Source: Acestrorhynchus altus (taxonomy: Eukaryota; Chordata; Actinopteri; Characiformes; Acestrorhynchidae). Taken from it: a stretch of DNA of 64,000 nt. Location: NCBI GenBank assembly GCA_034509495.1, contig CM067509.1, positions 8,406,689 to 8,470,688 of the forward strand, written 5' to 3'. Below, piece by piece: positions 37,001 to 46,232 of this stretch. The position numbers and the translations under genes are program-made. The notes beneath the pieces are model-generated. The model saw only the letters and a list, made by a program, of their open reading frames with translations, had not been told where the DNA came from and searched no databases. Numbering within the stretch: position 1 is the first letter of the stretch; each line of letters begins with the position of its first letter.

Positions 37001-38345
37001 TTCATAAGCAACACACTATAGTTGTTTATACAGTGTAAAGGTAAGGAAAAGCAATATACATTGTTGTCTTCATTTTAGATGTCAAAAGGTATTTGTGGCT
37101 GTTTTGTTTTTTTTGTTGTTTTTTTTTCTTCATTTTTTTGTAAAGATGATCCAAATGGCTTTTTTTGTGTTAAAGGTTGCTGACCCCTGGGCTAGGTGAT
37201 CAGCAGTACCTATGTTTACAGAAATTACGCTTGGCATTGAGTCCAAAGAGTTTAATCTTTGTTTCGTCAGACCAGATCACTGTTTCTCATGGTCTTAGAG
37301 TCTTTTAGGTGCCTTTTGGGAAACTCCAAATGGGCTGCTGTGACTTATACTTAGCAGTTGCTTCCATTTGGCCACTCTACCATACAGGCCTGATTGATGA
37401 AGTGCTGCAGAAATGTAAGGCCAGGTGGACAGCTCTATGAAGAGTCCTGGTGGTTCCAAACATCTATTTACGGAGGATGGAGGACATTGTGCTCATTGGG
37501 ACCTTCATATTTGTATTAAGACAGACCTTAAGGTCAATCATGTCTCTGCAGTCTGCAGACAATTCCTTAGACATCATGTGCTCTGACATACTGTGTACTT
37601 TGGGATGTAATTAAACAGATGTGTGCCTTTTCAAATCACGTCTAATCAACTGAATTGACCACAGGTGTGGTCAATTCAGTCAAGCTGTAGAAACACTTCT
37701 GAAGGATGATGAGTGGAAACAAGATGCACCTGAGCTCAGTTTTGAGTGTTGTGGCAAAGGCTGTGGATACTTGTGTACATGTTCTACACATGTTAAACAA
37801 ACTTTTCTCACTGTCTTCATGGGGTATTGTGTGTAGAATTTTGAGGGGGAACATTTATTTAATCTATTTTGGAATAAGGCTGTAACATAAAATTTGCAGA
37901 AATTTCCCAGATGCATCAATATTGTATGTGTGAGTAATGGAAATTTGTCTGTACTCTTTCAGCTGGTTATACTCCACAGCCTGGTGGCCCTCAAGCTACT
38001 CCTCCCCAGCAGCAGTTCCAGAATTACCCTGCCACCACATCTCAGACTGCTGCACCAGGCTCCGCCCCTGGATTCAGTGCACAATCACAGGCCCCTCCTC
38101 CACAAGCAGGAGGCCCGTATCCACCAGGTGCATTTCCACCTCAGAATTACACCTCCCAGGCCTCCCAGCAGCCTGCCAATTACAGCCTGCCTCCCACCTC
38201 CCAGCCTGCCCCAGGTTATCAACCCCGCCCTGGTTACACTCCACCACCTGGTGCTACCCCTCCACCTGGGGGTTCAAACCCATATGCCCGAAACCGTCCC
38301 CCTTATGGCCAGGGTTACACCCAACCAGGCCCAGGCTACCGGTAA
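21140..38345 (+). CDS. tfg: TFG, trafficking from ER to Golgi regulator
   Basis: TFG self-assembles at ER exit sites, binds SEC16 and helps COPII carriers move to the ER-Golgi intermediate compartment. Seven coding exons join in phase: 21140-21323, 21642-21725, 28376-28522, 32795-32938, 33270-33410, 34538-34627 and 37963-38345, giving 390 residues (human 400). Every internal junction is phase 1. Residues 1-96 hold the N-terminal PB1 domain (MNGQLDLSGKLIIKAQLG to FAIQCSRILKLTLF). A coiled coil follows (VKHLRKELIQLRNKINSLLD). Next is the conserved block SMSAFDPLKNQEEV, then a Pro/Gln/Tyr/Gly-rich disordered tail ending NPYARNRPPYGQGYTQPGPG. The first ATG after the acceptor is the start. Introns are packed with transposon remnants. 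The gene faces abi3bp tail to tail, as in human. Confidence 0.97.
23072..24690 (+). mobile_element. Tc1-like element with both long inverted repeats, 1619 bp
   Basis: Terminal inverted repeats of about 212 bp (23072-23283 and 24478-24690) begin cagtcatggccgaaagtgtt and are flanked by TA on both sides. A decayed transposase lies between them. The copy sits in tfg intron 3 (between exons ending 21725 and starting 28376) in the same orientation as tfg. It is the most complete DNA transposon in the window. Confidence 0.92.
23454..24471 (+). pseudogene. Broken Tc1 transposase (DD34E type)
   Basis: The N-terminal part from 23454 reads MENRKRRELSEDLRTKIVEK and contains the paired-like helix-turn-helix. 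An in-frame stop falls at 23733-23735, and several shifts and stops follow. The catalytic C-terminal part is still legible in another phase from 24024: VFQQDNDPKHTSK with the second Asp, then SPDLNPIEHLW with the Glu. The Asp-Glu gap is 34 residues, as expected of Tc1. It cannot make active transposase. Confidence 0.9.
24990..25685. repeat. hAT-like relic ending 'ccgtcacatcccta'
   Basis: The right end cctccgtcacatccctaaac and the left text 'gatgttttagggccaattt' match, in order, the second relic at 29033-29870. 25080-25200 and 29665-29795 are near copies (with 'gtgaatgttgtttac' and 'cttccgttttacataa'). No transposase frame remains. The hAT assignment rests on the style of the terminus only. 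Confidence 0.5.
25990..26440 (-). repeat. Non-LTR retrotransposon 3' coding fragment
   Basis: Read on the minus strand, two frames show IISRLDYCNALI (about 26290) and LNRLQLVQNAAAGVRL (about 26210), then LNVKFFYLHIKPYMLVPEYL. These are the typical C-terminal text of fish non-LTR retrotransposon polyproteins after the reverse transcriptase. A frameshift separates the two parts. Confidence 0.65.
26500..26690. repeat. Abundant teleost interspersed repeat
   Basis: Contains the familiar order 'gcatttaacccatcc', 'ggcagtgagcacatgtgctc', 'cggtgggcagcc' and 'ccttgctcaagggcactt'. No coding content. I know the text as a common fish repeat but not its class. Confidence 0.6.
26875..27060 (-). repeat. L2-like LINE or SINE 3' end
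   Basis: On the minus strand this reads like the tail 'gagtttttccttgctgctgtcgccc' (in pieces) through 'aaagctgctctgtgac'. A plus-strand copy of the same tail is at 35100-35290. Confidence 0.55.
28376..28522 (+). CDS. tfg: tfg coding exon 3 (coiled coil)
   Basis: Starts after tttgcag and ends ACTG/GTATAC. It encodes VNGQPRPLESSQ and the coiled coil that drives TFG octamer assembly. Reading past the donor would reach a stop within 12 bases, so the junction is well defined. Confidence 0.94.
29033..29870. repeat. Second hAT-like relic, interrupted
   Basis: The left terminus tttagggatgtgatgaagtt (29033) and right terminus ctccgtcacattgctttta (29858) are complementary in outline. About 450 bp of unrelated sequence (29150-29600) lies inside. 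That insert holds a short tandem duplication in which aggtgaagatcaataaccag occurs twice, near 29315 and 29351. It matches the relic at 24990-25685 outside the insert. Confidence 0.5.
29880..30640 (-). repeat. Tc1-like relic, reverse orientation
   Basis: Shares its order of blocks with 2385-3165: 'gatcctgcacaacatgtcct', 'tcatctgtccacagaacatt', then 'aggcctgtaggtccttagatg' and 'ccctggggcttcttgtg'. No terminal repeats or open frame remain. Confidence 0.5.
30716..31175 (-). repeat. Tc1-like relic ('gtggcatgcaaa' family), reverse
   Basis: The terminus gtggcatgcaaaagttttgg leads into 'acccctggtcaaaatta'. Further in, blocks such as 'tgaggtagtctattttggat' and 'ttgtagaagccattctct' are typical of this family's transposase read backwards. 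Related to 8066-8640 and to the window's right edge (63835-64000). Confidence 0.6.
31230..31525 (+). repeat. Start region of a non-LTR retrotransposon ORF
   Basis: The frame at 31385-31515 reads MPIVYTRVQLLVLSNTA and then ARHDISRKLQKRRQGSQAG. This resembles the YTR-x-x-LL-x-LR and Arg-rich N-terminus of L2/Rex-type fish LINE polyproteins. Only this 5' scrap is present. Confidence 0.45.
31752..32240 (-). repeat. Tc1-like relic ('cccctggcaaaaattgtgg' terminus)
   Basis: The left end cccctggcaaaaattgtgga is a known style of fish Tc1 terminus. Inside, 'tgttacaccacctctggttttt' and 'cttccgccagagactgaagtc' fit reverse-read element text. The right end is missing. Confidence 0.55.
32380..32455 (+). 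repeat. LINE-type 3' tail ending 'gattaataaag'
   Basis: 'gaatttccccactgtgggat' followed by taataaagg is the second of three such tails in the window. Confidence 0.55.
32795..32938 (+). CDS. tfg: tfg coding exon 4
   Basis: Acceptor tttttcag, donor CCAG/GTACAC. It encodes ECMEPVDTAV and the strongly conserved ASMSAFDPLKNQEEVSKNVI block found in TFG of all vertebrates. Confidence 0.95.
33270..33410 (+). CDS. tfg: tfg coding exon 5
   Basis: Acceptor tgtttcag, donor GATG/GTAAAA. It encodes EERSGTPDSINSSS and a Pro/Gln-rich stretch. The first part matches the RSGTPDS motif of human TFG. Confidence 0.94.
33975..34028. repeat. (TA)n microsatellite
   Basis: About 22 TA units preceded by 'gtgtgtatatgtg', within tfg intron 6 between exons 5 and 6. 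Confidence 0.95.
34538..34627 (+). CDS. tfg: tfg coding exon 6
   Basis: Acceptor ttcttag, donor CCAG/GTAACC. It encodes GQMYQQYQAPGGYPPQQ, which matches the GQMYQQYQQQ start of this exon in human. Confidence 0.93.
34790..34930 (-). repeat. Short LINE reverse-transcriptase scrap
   Basis: Minus-strand frames near 34830-34920 resemble 'VVYFRRKKTYIRPVTIMG', a stretch seen in fish LINE polyproteins downstream of the catalytic core. Very short, low confidence. Confidence 0.35.
35095..35290 (+). repeat. L2-like LINE or SINE 3' end
   Basis: 'ggtgagtttttccttgccac' followed by 'cttgctcactggggggtttt' and 'aaagctgctttgtgacatc'. Plus-strand copy of the tail at 26875-27060. Confidence 0.6.
35886..37918 (-). 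mobile_element. Tc1-like element (reverse) split by an hAT insertion
   Basis: Outer ends are related inverted repeats: 'gcatccggaaagtattca' at the left, and the complement of 'gatgcatc' with 'ccttattccaaaat' at both sides. Transposase text is reverse. Near 36380-36230 it reads TVKHGGGSIILW and later RVEGKMTAVMYRDIL. The opposite flank of the hAT insert (about 37215-37330) continues the same relic upstream in the transposase. It sits in tfg intron 7, antisense to tfg, between exons 6 and 7. Confidence 0.8.
36409..37189. mobile_element. hAT-type non-autonomous element, 781 bp
   Basis: The element starts caggggttggcaaaccgtgg and ends with 'ggttgctgacccctg'. The 8-bp flanks gactagga and ggctaggt agree at six positions, as expected for an old hAT target duplication. 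It is nested in the Tc1 relic 35886-37918 and so is younger. No transposase is present. Confidence 0.75.
37963..38345 (+). CDS. tfg: tfg terminal coding exon (disordered tail)
   Basis: Acceptor ctctttcag (AG 37961-37962). It encodes a Pro/Gln/Tyr/Ser/Gly-rich low-complexity tail. The closing GQGYTQPGPG with a final Tyr-Arg matches the end of human TFG. The TAA stop is at 38343-38345. The 3' UTR contains a GT microsatellite (about 38420-38456). Confidence 0.96.
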
Positions 38346-38414
38346 AAATCAGCTAATATGCAAATCCAACCTTGCTCTCTAATTACAACACATCAAGCCC
38401 GAATTCCCTGTTTG

Positions 38415-38419
<5 letters not shown>

Positions 38420-38456
<37 letters not shown>
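38420..38456. repeat. (GT)n microsatellite in tfg 3' UTR
   Basis: About 18 GT units roughly 75 bases after the stop codon. A second short run follows at about 38520-38533. Confidence 0.95.
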
Positions 38457-38458
<2 letters not shown>

Positions 38459-38844
38459 AAGGAAATGCTAAAAAATTGTATGCGGTTGCACAGATGAGAC
38501 CAAATGTGTTGACAACTGTTTGTGTGTGTGTGTTGCTGATGCTATACATGCGTGCATGCTCGTGTGTGTATGTGTGAGTGAGCGAGAGAGGTGGTCTGAA
38601 AGAATGAGACTGTTTTATCACTTGGCTCCTCTTTAGTGTTAACATGTGAAATCCTACGTCTACTTTTTGTTGAAACACTAGATATAATCACATCTGCAGG
38701 AAATTATATTGTTTTGATTTCTTTTTCACCCCATTCAATCCTTATTGTCATCAACTGTCTCCTGGTTTGTACTAACCTATGACTGGTCCTCTGTAGTGAT
38801 ACAAGTCATTTGTATAGATTGTAACATTTTGATTTCTGGAAGTG

Positions 38845-38850
38845 AATAAA
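38845..38850 (+). terminator. tfg polyadenylation signal
   Basis: AATAAA about 500 bases after the stop, followed by GT-rich sequence. It would end the transcript near 38870. Confidence 0.65.
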
Positions 38851-39127
38851 GACTTGGAAACCAAGCACCATGACCTGTTCTCATGTGTGATTGACTGACT
38901 CATGGGCCTGTGCAGTGTTTCACATTTGGGTAAGTCTTTCAGATTGTCATTAGTAACAGAAATGCATCTATATATCCATGTCAACTCAAACTAGTAAACT
39001 TTACAAGGCAAAGTACAATTTAGTGTTTGTATTAGAAAATAAAATCTGCTTTTCCGTAAAGCTTGTCAGCAGATGTCCTGGTAGACGCTGCGTTGACTCT
39101 TATGGATTGCTATGTAATCTGCTGGGG

Positions 39128-39168
39128 GGGTTGTTTTTTTTTTTTTTTTTTTGTTTTTTTTTTTTTTA
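39128..39168. repeat. Poly(T) tract
   Basis: About 40 bases almost all T with one G. It could be the reverse of a retroposon poly(A) tail, but no element body was recognised beside it. Confidence 0.8.
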
Positions 39169-39754
39169 AACAAACCCAGAGTGTGGACACTTAATACTGG
39201 ACATCAGACACAGTCCAGTTCTTTTCTCCTGAGCCTAGGTAAGAAGCTTCTGACGTCTATGGTTCAGCGGTACCTTGATCCTAGGAAGTAGCCTCTTTCC
39301 TGGCCACGTCTGCTCATAGTGGAGCTTGATGCATTGACAGCCTCACTCCCGAGTTCTTGACAATCCTCTTAAGGCTGCGATCAACCCTGTTGTAATCATC
39401 CATTAAAAGCAAGCCAAGCTTCTGAGAAGGTCTCAATTACCTTCTGTGGCTTACCTTCCTTTTGTAGGGTAGTAATGATTATCTTCTTTACAACTTAGAA
39501 GTTAGAAGTATGATGTTTAAACAGTAGTTTACACAAACTTGAAATCATCTGTACATTGAGCTATAAATACACCATGTAATATGTCATTTGAAGGGTAATT
39601 ATATTAAATGGGGAAAAAACTTGTCACACACTAAATGGTTATGAGTCAAACATTTAACAAAACTAACATAATTTTACAATATGTATTCAAGTAGTTTTTG
39701 ATCATGAAACATTTAACAAGATTGCTTCCTCAAAAGCAGTTTCAGGCCTCAATA

Positions 39755-41095
39755 CACTCCCCTCCAAAAGTATTGGAACAGTGAGGCCAATCTGATTTTG
39801 CTGTATTCTGAAAAAATTGGGTTTGATATTAAAAATGAGACAAAAAGATTTCAGCCTTTATTTGCAGGTATTTAGAAGATAGCAACTGTTATTTGAACCC
39901 ACCCATTTTTCTTGTGAGCAAAATTATTGAAACAAAAAGACTTAGATTAAATTGAATAAGAATTAATATTCAGTTGTAAATCATTTGCTTGCAATCAATC
40001 AAAGTGCATCATCCCTGTGACCCACCGACATCACTAAACTCTGCATTCTTATGTGATGCTTTTCCAGGGTTTCACCACTGCTTCCATGCTTTTGGCATCT
40101 TTCAGTTGGTGTTTGTTTTGAGGGGTTAATCCCAAATAAATGCTTTATAGCGCTGAAGTCTCAAGATTGACTAGGCCAGTCTAAAACCTTCTATTTTTTG
40201 CCCCTGATTAACTCATTTGTAGTTTCTTTCAATTAGTTTCTTTATATTCACAGACAAAATGTTTCTGTGTAGAGCTAATCATGTGTGACATCATCAATGA
40301 AGGTTAAAGAGCCAGTCCCAGAAGAAGCCATGCAAGCTCAAGCCATAACACTATTTGTATAGTGAGTTTGTATGTTTGGATAATGAGCAGAGCCTTTATT
40401 TCTCCAAACTTAGCCTTTCCATCACATTGATAGAGACTAAATGTCTTTTTTCTCATCAGTCCATAAAACTTTGTCCCAGAATTTATGAGGCATGTCTTTG
40501 TACTTGTTGGGAAATTCCAGCCTGGTCTTCCTTTTCGTCTTCCCAGTTAGTGGTTTGCATCTTCTTGAGAAGCCTCTGAACATTTGTTCTTGTAGTCTTT
40601 TGCAAACAGTGGATTGTGAAACCTTCACTCCTGCCCCCTGGAGGTTTTTGCTGATGTCATTAACTGCTGTTTTAGTGTCTTTCCCTACAGCATTTACAAT
40701 GTTTCTGTAATATTTGTGTAATAGCTCTGATTTTCCATCTATACTAAGCTTCACAATAGCTTGTTGTTCACGCATAGATGGACAGTCTGGTTTTCATGTT
40801 GGTTACTCCTCTAACTATAAATGCACAGTCAAAACCCGAATTTGAGACTAGGCGCACATGAGCACTATATACTGTTTGAATGATCAATGGAACAGGATAC
40901 ACCTGGGCACCAACATACACCTGTCTTCACATATTCCAGGATTTTTGCTCACAAGAAAAGATGCTATCTTCTGAACTATGTATCAGATCCAGGTGTAAAT
41001 AAAAGCTAAAATTAGGATTTTATTATTTTGTCTCAAACCTAAATGGTCTACAGCAAAAATACAGGATTTGCCTCACTGTTCCAATATGTGTAGAT
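39755..41095 (-). mobile_element. Tc1-like element, reverse orientation
   Basis: The left terminus after TA is cactcccctccaaaagtatt followed by 'ggaacagtgaggc'. Near 41060-41085 the complement 'gcctcactgttccaata' appears, and the last bases there are degraded. A partial transposase lies between. Located in the gap between the tfg and abi3bp 3' ends. Confidence 0.82.
40437..40775 (-). pseudogene. N-terminal half of a Tc1-like transposase
   Basis: Open for 112 residues on the minus strand: MREQQAIVKLSIDGKSEL at the start, a helix-turn-helix region around VSQSTVCKRLQEQMFRGF, then HKFWDKVLWTDEKK, which holds the first catalytic Asp. The remaining two catalytic residues are not in frame. The element around it is decayed, so I call it a remnant. 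Confidence 0.8.
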
Positions 41096-41294
41096 CCTCT
41101 CTTCAAGCATAGTACCAATAAGAAATCTAGAAAAGAATATTTTTTTCCTCCAGCATGCTCACAAATGAACAGCATTGCAAAATAAAAATGTGAAAATATG
41201 CAGTGTTTACTACTGAAATAAAACTACTGATCCAGCGATCTGAACTGGAAATTAGGGGTTTTATTTGTGTTTATAATGAAAATAAAAATTAAAT

Positions 41295-41372
41295 AAACAG
41301 ATTTGAACCCCCGCAAGCACACACCATGTGCTCCAAGAGCAAGTACTTTAACCAGGTAAGCTAACTCATCAC
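41295..41372 (-). repeat. tRNA-derived SINE head
   Basis: On the minus strand an A-box-like TTAGCTTACCTGGTTA (about 41350-41365) precedes a B-box-like GGGTTCAAATC (about 41300-41310) at tRNA-like spacing. There is no full cloverleaf, so I read it as a SINE promoter region and not a tRNA gene. Confidence 0.55.
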
Positions 41373-42129
41373 CTTGGAAATGAGGCATGCAGCTCAGGGT
41401 AAGAGCTGTGAGCCAAGGGAGGAACAGAACACTGCTTCTCAACTGAGAAGGAAAACAAACTCAGAGAGACCCTCCTGTAAAGGGCAAATAAAAAATAAAC
41501 TCCTCCCTCTCTCTCAAGATTTCTTTTTTCTTTTTATTTTCTTTTATTTTCTGATTAGACTCTTTTGGAGAGTAAGAAACATACTCCCTCACTTTATGAG
41601 GAAGGAAGGAAGATAAGCTCTGCCACATTTGGTTGGAGAAGGCAGAGGGAAAAAGAGATATTTTTTTAAAAGGTTGGAACACTTCTCACTTTGGAGAAGG
41701 GACAGATTGAGAAGGGAAAATACCGGAAATTACCCACAGCATCTCGGGAGGAAATAGACCCCAAGAAACCGAAATGAGTGAGAAGCACTAGCTGCTTAAA
41801 TAAACAAACCACACCTGAACGCAACCAGGTTCATTAGCAGGTTTCTCTGGTCACCGTGCGCCCCCTGGAGGCTGGGCGGCAGCATTGTGGGTGGTTCCTT
41901 ACACTATTACACTATTAAATGTAACATATCAAGAAATCTCTACTTAATGTCAGTAATGCATCAGCTGTACATGTTCCAGACATTTACCCCAATATATTCA
42001 GAGGCTTCACTACTGCTATTTCACTGATGTGTTGCTGTGTTATTGAGTTTATTAATCATCTACAAAGAACCCATTCAGAATAAAGTGTCATCACATTTTC
42101 TTTTCATTTCATTGTAACAGTTTTTACTG

Positions 42130-42610
42130 ATCAGATACACGCAGGTTAACCATTATGACCATCATCTGGTTTCTTCATTTAATGTCCATTTTTCCCAGCA
42201 CTTTGTAGTTCTGTAATTACAGATGGACTTATACAGGGTCTTATAAACGAATAGCAGATGACCAACACAAACTGTGCAGAAACAAGTGAGCTTCTGTGTC
42301 TGATTTTACATCTACAAGGTGGACTCACTACATAGGAGTGTCTAACAGAGTGGACTGTGAAAGGACACAGTATTGAAAACTCCAGCAGCTGAGATTGATA
42401 CACCATCCACATAATACCTGTCTGTGGGGTCCTTGCCACTTAAGATCAGAGGCTAACAAAGTATGCAGAGAAACAGGTGGACTACAGTCTGTAATTGTCC
42501 GATATAACTACAAAATGCCAGTAGAATGGTCAGTAGAAATATAGTGAACATAAGAACAAGTAGGTGTTCTATTATATAATATTGTGGTTGATCACTGTAG
42601 TCTGAAGTCA
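42130..42610. mobile_element. Palindromic MITE, copy 1 ('tatgaccaccatc' family)
   Basis: Left part 'aaccattatgaccatcatct', right part ending 'attgtggttgatcactgta'. In between are 'agcactttgtagttctgtaa' and its complement side 'tacagtctgtaattgt'. Two further copies lie at 52700-53070 and 55955-56105. Copy 1 ends about 500 bp beyond the abi3bp stop. Confidence 0.7.
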
Positions 42611-42739
42611 ACAGCTATTTTGTCACTCTCAAAAATCTTTGCTTAAGATTGGATAAGGCCATACTTTTAAGATAAACACAGTTCAAAACTGTGAAAACGG
42701 TATCAGAAAATGGATAAAATGTGTAAATTAGAGCAAATG

Positions 42740-42815
42740 TTTATTGTAAATTTTTTTTGTGCTGCAGCTTCACAGTAAACATCATTATGATTGGTCATTA
42801 TGTCACTTTTTATTT
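42740..42815 (-). terminator. Candidate abi3bp polyadenylation signals
   Basis: On the minus strand AATAAA occurs at 42815-42810 and 42745-42740, about 300-370 bases after the stop codon. Either could end the transcript. Confidence 0.4.
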
Positions 42816-43111
42816 TACCACTGGTATTTTTTCAAGCTGCTTGATAAATAATTTACATATTATAACCCTTCAGGGAGCCTGCTACCCCGTTCTTCCACAA
42901 ACTCTTGTTTGTTCTCTATTGTTCTTTCTAAAATGTCTGATAAATTTGTTCTGAATATAAATATAGACCATTATATGTGAAAGTATATTAGCTCAATGCA
43001 TTCAGTAGGATTTATATAGACCTGTGCAGTTTCTGTACATATTTACAATGTATGGGTTGTCTCTAACCAAGTATACATTCTACAGAAGTGTCATTAGGGA
43101 GCTGCAGGGTC

Positions 43112-43643
43112 CTACCATGACCCTGGAATTGGAATTCCACATTCATACCAGGCCACATAGTGGATGTCAGTACTCCCACCAATCTTCCCAAACTTCACGG
43201 GCTCCTGACGGACAGCCCGGAAATAGCCTGAAAGAAAACAAAAGATTAATACATTATATTATATTACAAATGTATCTTGAGGGGAGTTGTATTTTAAAAG
43301 CATAAAACATGACCTTCTAAATCTTTCCCCTTTATGGGTAAAAAGGCATAAAAACACTCTACCTTCTTTGACTGGTAATTGGTTTGCTGGCAGTGGACCT
43401 CCAGTTCGTCCATCCAGAAAAGAATCAACAAACTGACAGTGGTCCTCTCCATTTCCAGTTTGATCCCCTATATTATAAAATGTCCCTATAGAGACATACA
43501 TAAACATAAACTTTTGAATATACAATAAATAGACAGTTTTTTGATTAAGTACACCAAAATATAATATAAATTGTCCAGCAACAGATGGTGTCCAATATGC
43601 TTATAATGTGCATGTACATTTTAGGTAACTCTACACAGCCAGT

Positions 43644-43718
<75 letters not shown>

Positions 43719-43964
43719 TATATATATTCAGAGAAAGTATTAAAGCAACAATGAAAACATTGTTCATAGATGTACAAAAATCCCAGAGACAAGCAATATG
43801 CTGACCTTTGAGAGAATCACTCAGGTAGATTTTGTATCTGAGTGAGTTACAAAGCTGAATGCCCACAAACTTGCGATACCAGGTACGTTTCACATACTGC
43901 CTTCCATTGCATTCAGAGTAGGAATCTGCTTTGAATGGGAATGATGACCAGATTGCATTTTTAC
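43112..43964 (-). CDS. abi3bp: abi3bp last three exons (C-terminal domain)
   Basis: Exons 43964-43806, 43485-43363 and 43227-43112 carry the most conserved part of the protein: YVKRTWYRKFVGIQLCNS, RYKIYLSDSLKG, TFYNIGDQTGNGED, and YFRAVRQEPVKFGKIGG with HYVAWYECGIPIPGSW. The TAG stop is at 43114-43112. Paired cysteines suggest a disulphide-bonded domain. A GT array sits in the intron close to the 43806 donor. Confidence 0.96.
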
Positions 43965-46146
43965 CTACAGGAAACAAAATAAAGACAGACTGGTTTGCAA
44001 CAGCTGGCTTTAACATGAAAAGATAATGAAGTTAGTTTTATGTGCACGTTATGACTTACATTAGAAGTTAATTTCATTCTAAATTCTAAAGTTATTATCA
44101 TACCAAGTTCCTTTCTTAGGACCAGTAATATGCATACCTGTGGGGCTCTCACTCACACGAGGGTCTGCTATAAGAGAAAAAGACAACACTGCTGTCAATA
44201 GTATAATTAAATAATTATAAAAATTAATTAAATAATATTAATATTCTATGGGTGTTACCTTACTGCCTACATAAAATGTGTTAGTCAACTTCAAGATCTG
44301 ATCTGGGACATTCAGGTGTTGACTGCTATTAACAGGGCAGTTGCCTCGAATTCCCCCTGCCCCCCACAGCAGCACCTGCAGCCTCGGATACAGTGGGAGA
44401 TGTGATATTACCTCCCCCTCTGAGGTACAGTGGTGAAACAGGGGGCTGTAGGGAATTCCTCCTCCAATGTTCCCTAGTGTTCCATCTGGCCCCAACCTAT
44501 TTTACCTCTGAGGCAGCCAAAGTTGCCTATATGCATGGGCTACTGCCCTTTAGGAGAGCAGATCACCAGACTGGTCCTTGGTAGCTGCATTCACCGCTGC
44601 CATGAGGTGAACATTTGATAGCCCAGTGCGAGGTGCTGAGGCTGCGTCTGCACAGTTCAACATGCGTCAGAGTTCACTCGTTGCACGTGGGTGGCTGAGA
44701 GTGGGTGGAATCATGAGGCCCTCATGGCAGTGTACCAGCAAGGTCCTATATGAGGCCACTGTGGTCCTTGACAATTGTCTCCGAGAGAGACGTCAGACCA
44801 GCAAGAGGCTTCCACGGCTCCCAGCGCCCACAAAACTTCCACTCCGCACTCAGGATGCAGCTCCCACCCCAGGGGAGGAGCCAATGCAAATAGGCCATGC
44901 TCAGGAAGCCAAGCACTGCCGCCAGCAAGGGGACTCCAGTTATTCACTGGCCCAATGCCCATTTAAAAGGTCAGGCCTACCCCCAGTAAGTAAGTAATCA
45001 GTGCAAGTGAGATCAGGTGCGCTGTGGTTAAATAAGTGACCAGTCTTATCCTCCATGCACCCATTTGCTACTCCCTCTCCTATAGTGCAGCAGCTCTGCC
45101 CCTCATCTCAGCAGCCTGTGTTCAAGCCCAGCTCGGAACACAAAGAATTCACATACGGTCAAAACCCTTAATTAATTACTTCCCACCTTGTTTGTGCCCC
45201 GTAACACATTAATGTTGTTCTTTTTTTGTAATAAAAATTGTGCTTTGGTTCATTGTCTTGGACCATTCAATCCACATTCTCTTGCAATTCAGAACATAAT
45301 CAGATTCCTAAATTTTCCTTATAGAATTTCCTGGTATAATTCAGAATTCTGTCTTTCCATCAATGACATCCTGGCACAGAAGCAGCAAAACAGGCCCAAG
45401 CAATTATACTAGCACCGCCATATTTCACAGGTGTTTGTTCTGGAATGCAGTGGTTTCCTTTCTCCAAACATGAAAACTCCTCATATCACTAAACCAACTT
45501 CTATATCACAGGACGGAGGTGTTTATATAAAGAATAGCAGGTAGAGGTAGCAGCACTCCTGCTCTTATTTGATGCATAATTTACCAAACTTAATGTTGTA
45601 GCATGTTTATCAGGTGTGTATATTGGTGTGTCACAGTAACAATTCATTGTGTAAAAAATGACTGAAATTCAAATGATGCATATTTTATCAAACTAAAAGT
45701 GTGTTTTAAAAATAAAATATGTTCATCAGATTGAACTCAAAGATTGAACTATTTGGCCTCAATGTCTGGAGGAAACCAGGCACTGCTCATCATGCCATTC
45801 CTAGAGCGAAGCGTGGTGGTGGCAGCATCATGCTAGTCAGGGTCGAAGGAAAGACAACTGCAGCAATGTGATTGTGGCACACAGCCAAGATAACAAAGAA
45901 GTAGCTTTGGGACAACTCTGTGAATGTCCTTGAGTGGCCCAGCTAGAGTCCAGACTTGGACATCTCTGGAGATATCTAAAAATGGCTGTGCACCGATGCT
46001 CCCCATCCAATCTGATTGAGCTTGAGACCACCTGAATGGGAGAAACTTCCCAAAATCAGGTGTGCCAGTCATGTAGTATCATACTCAAAGACTTAAGGCT
46101 GTTGGAGGGCAAACAGTAATGGAATTCATTTCATATGAAACTGCAG

Positions 46147-46232
<86 letters not shown>

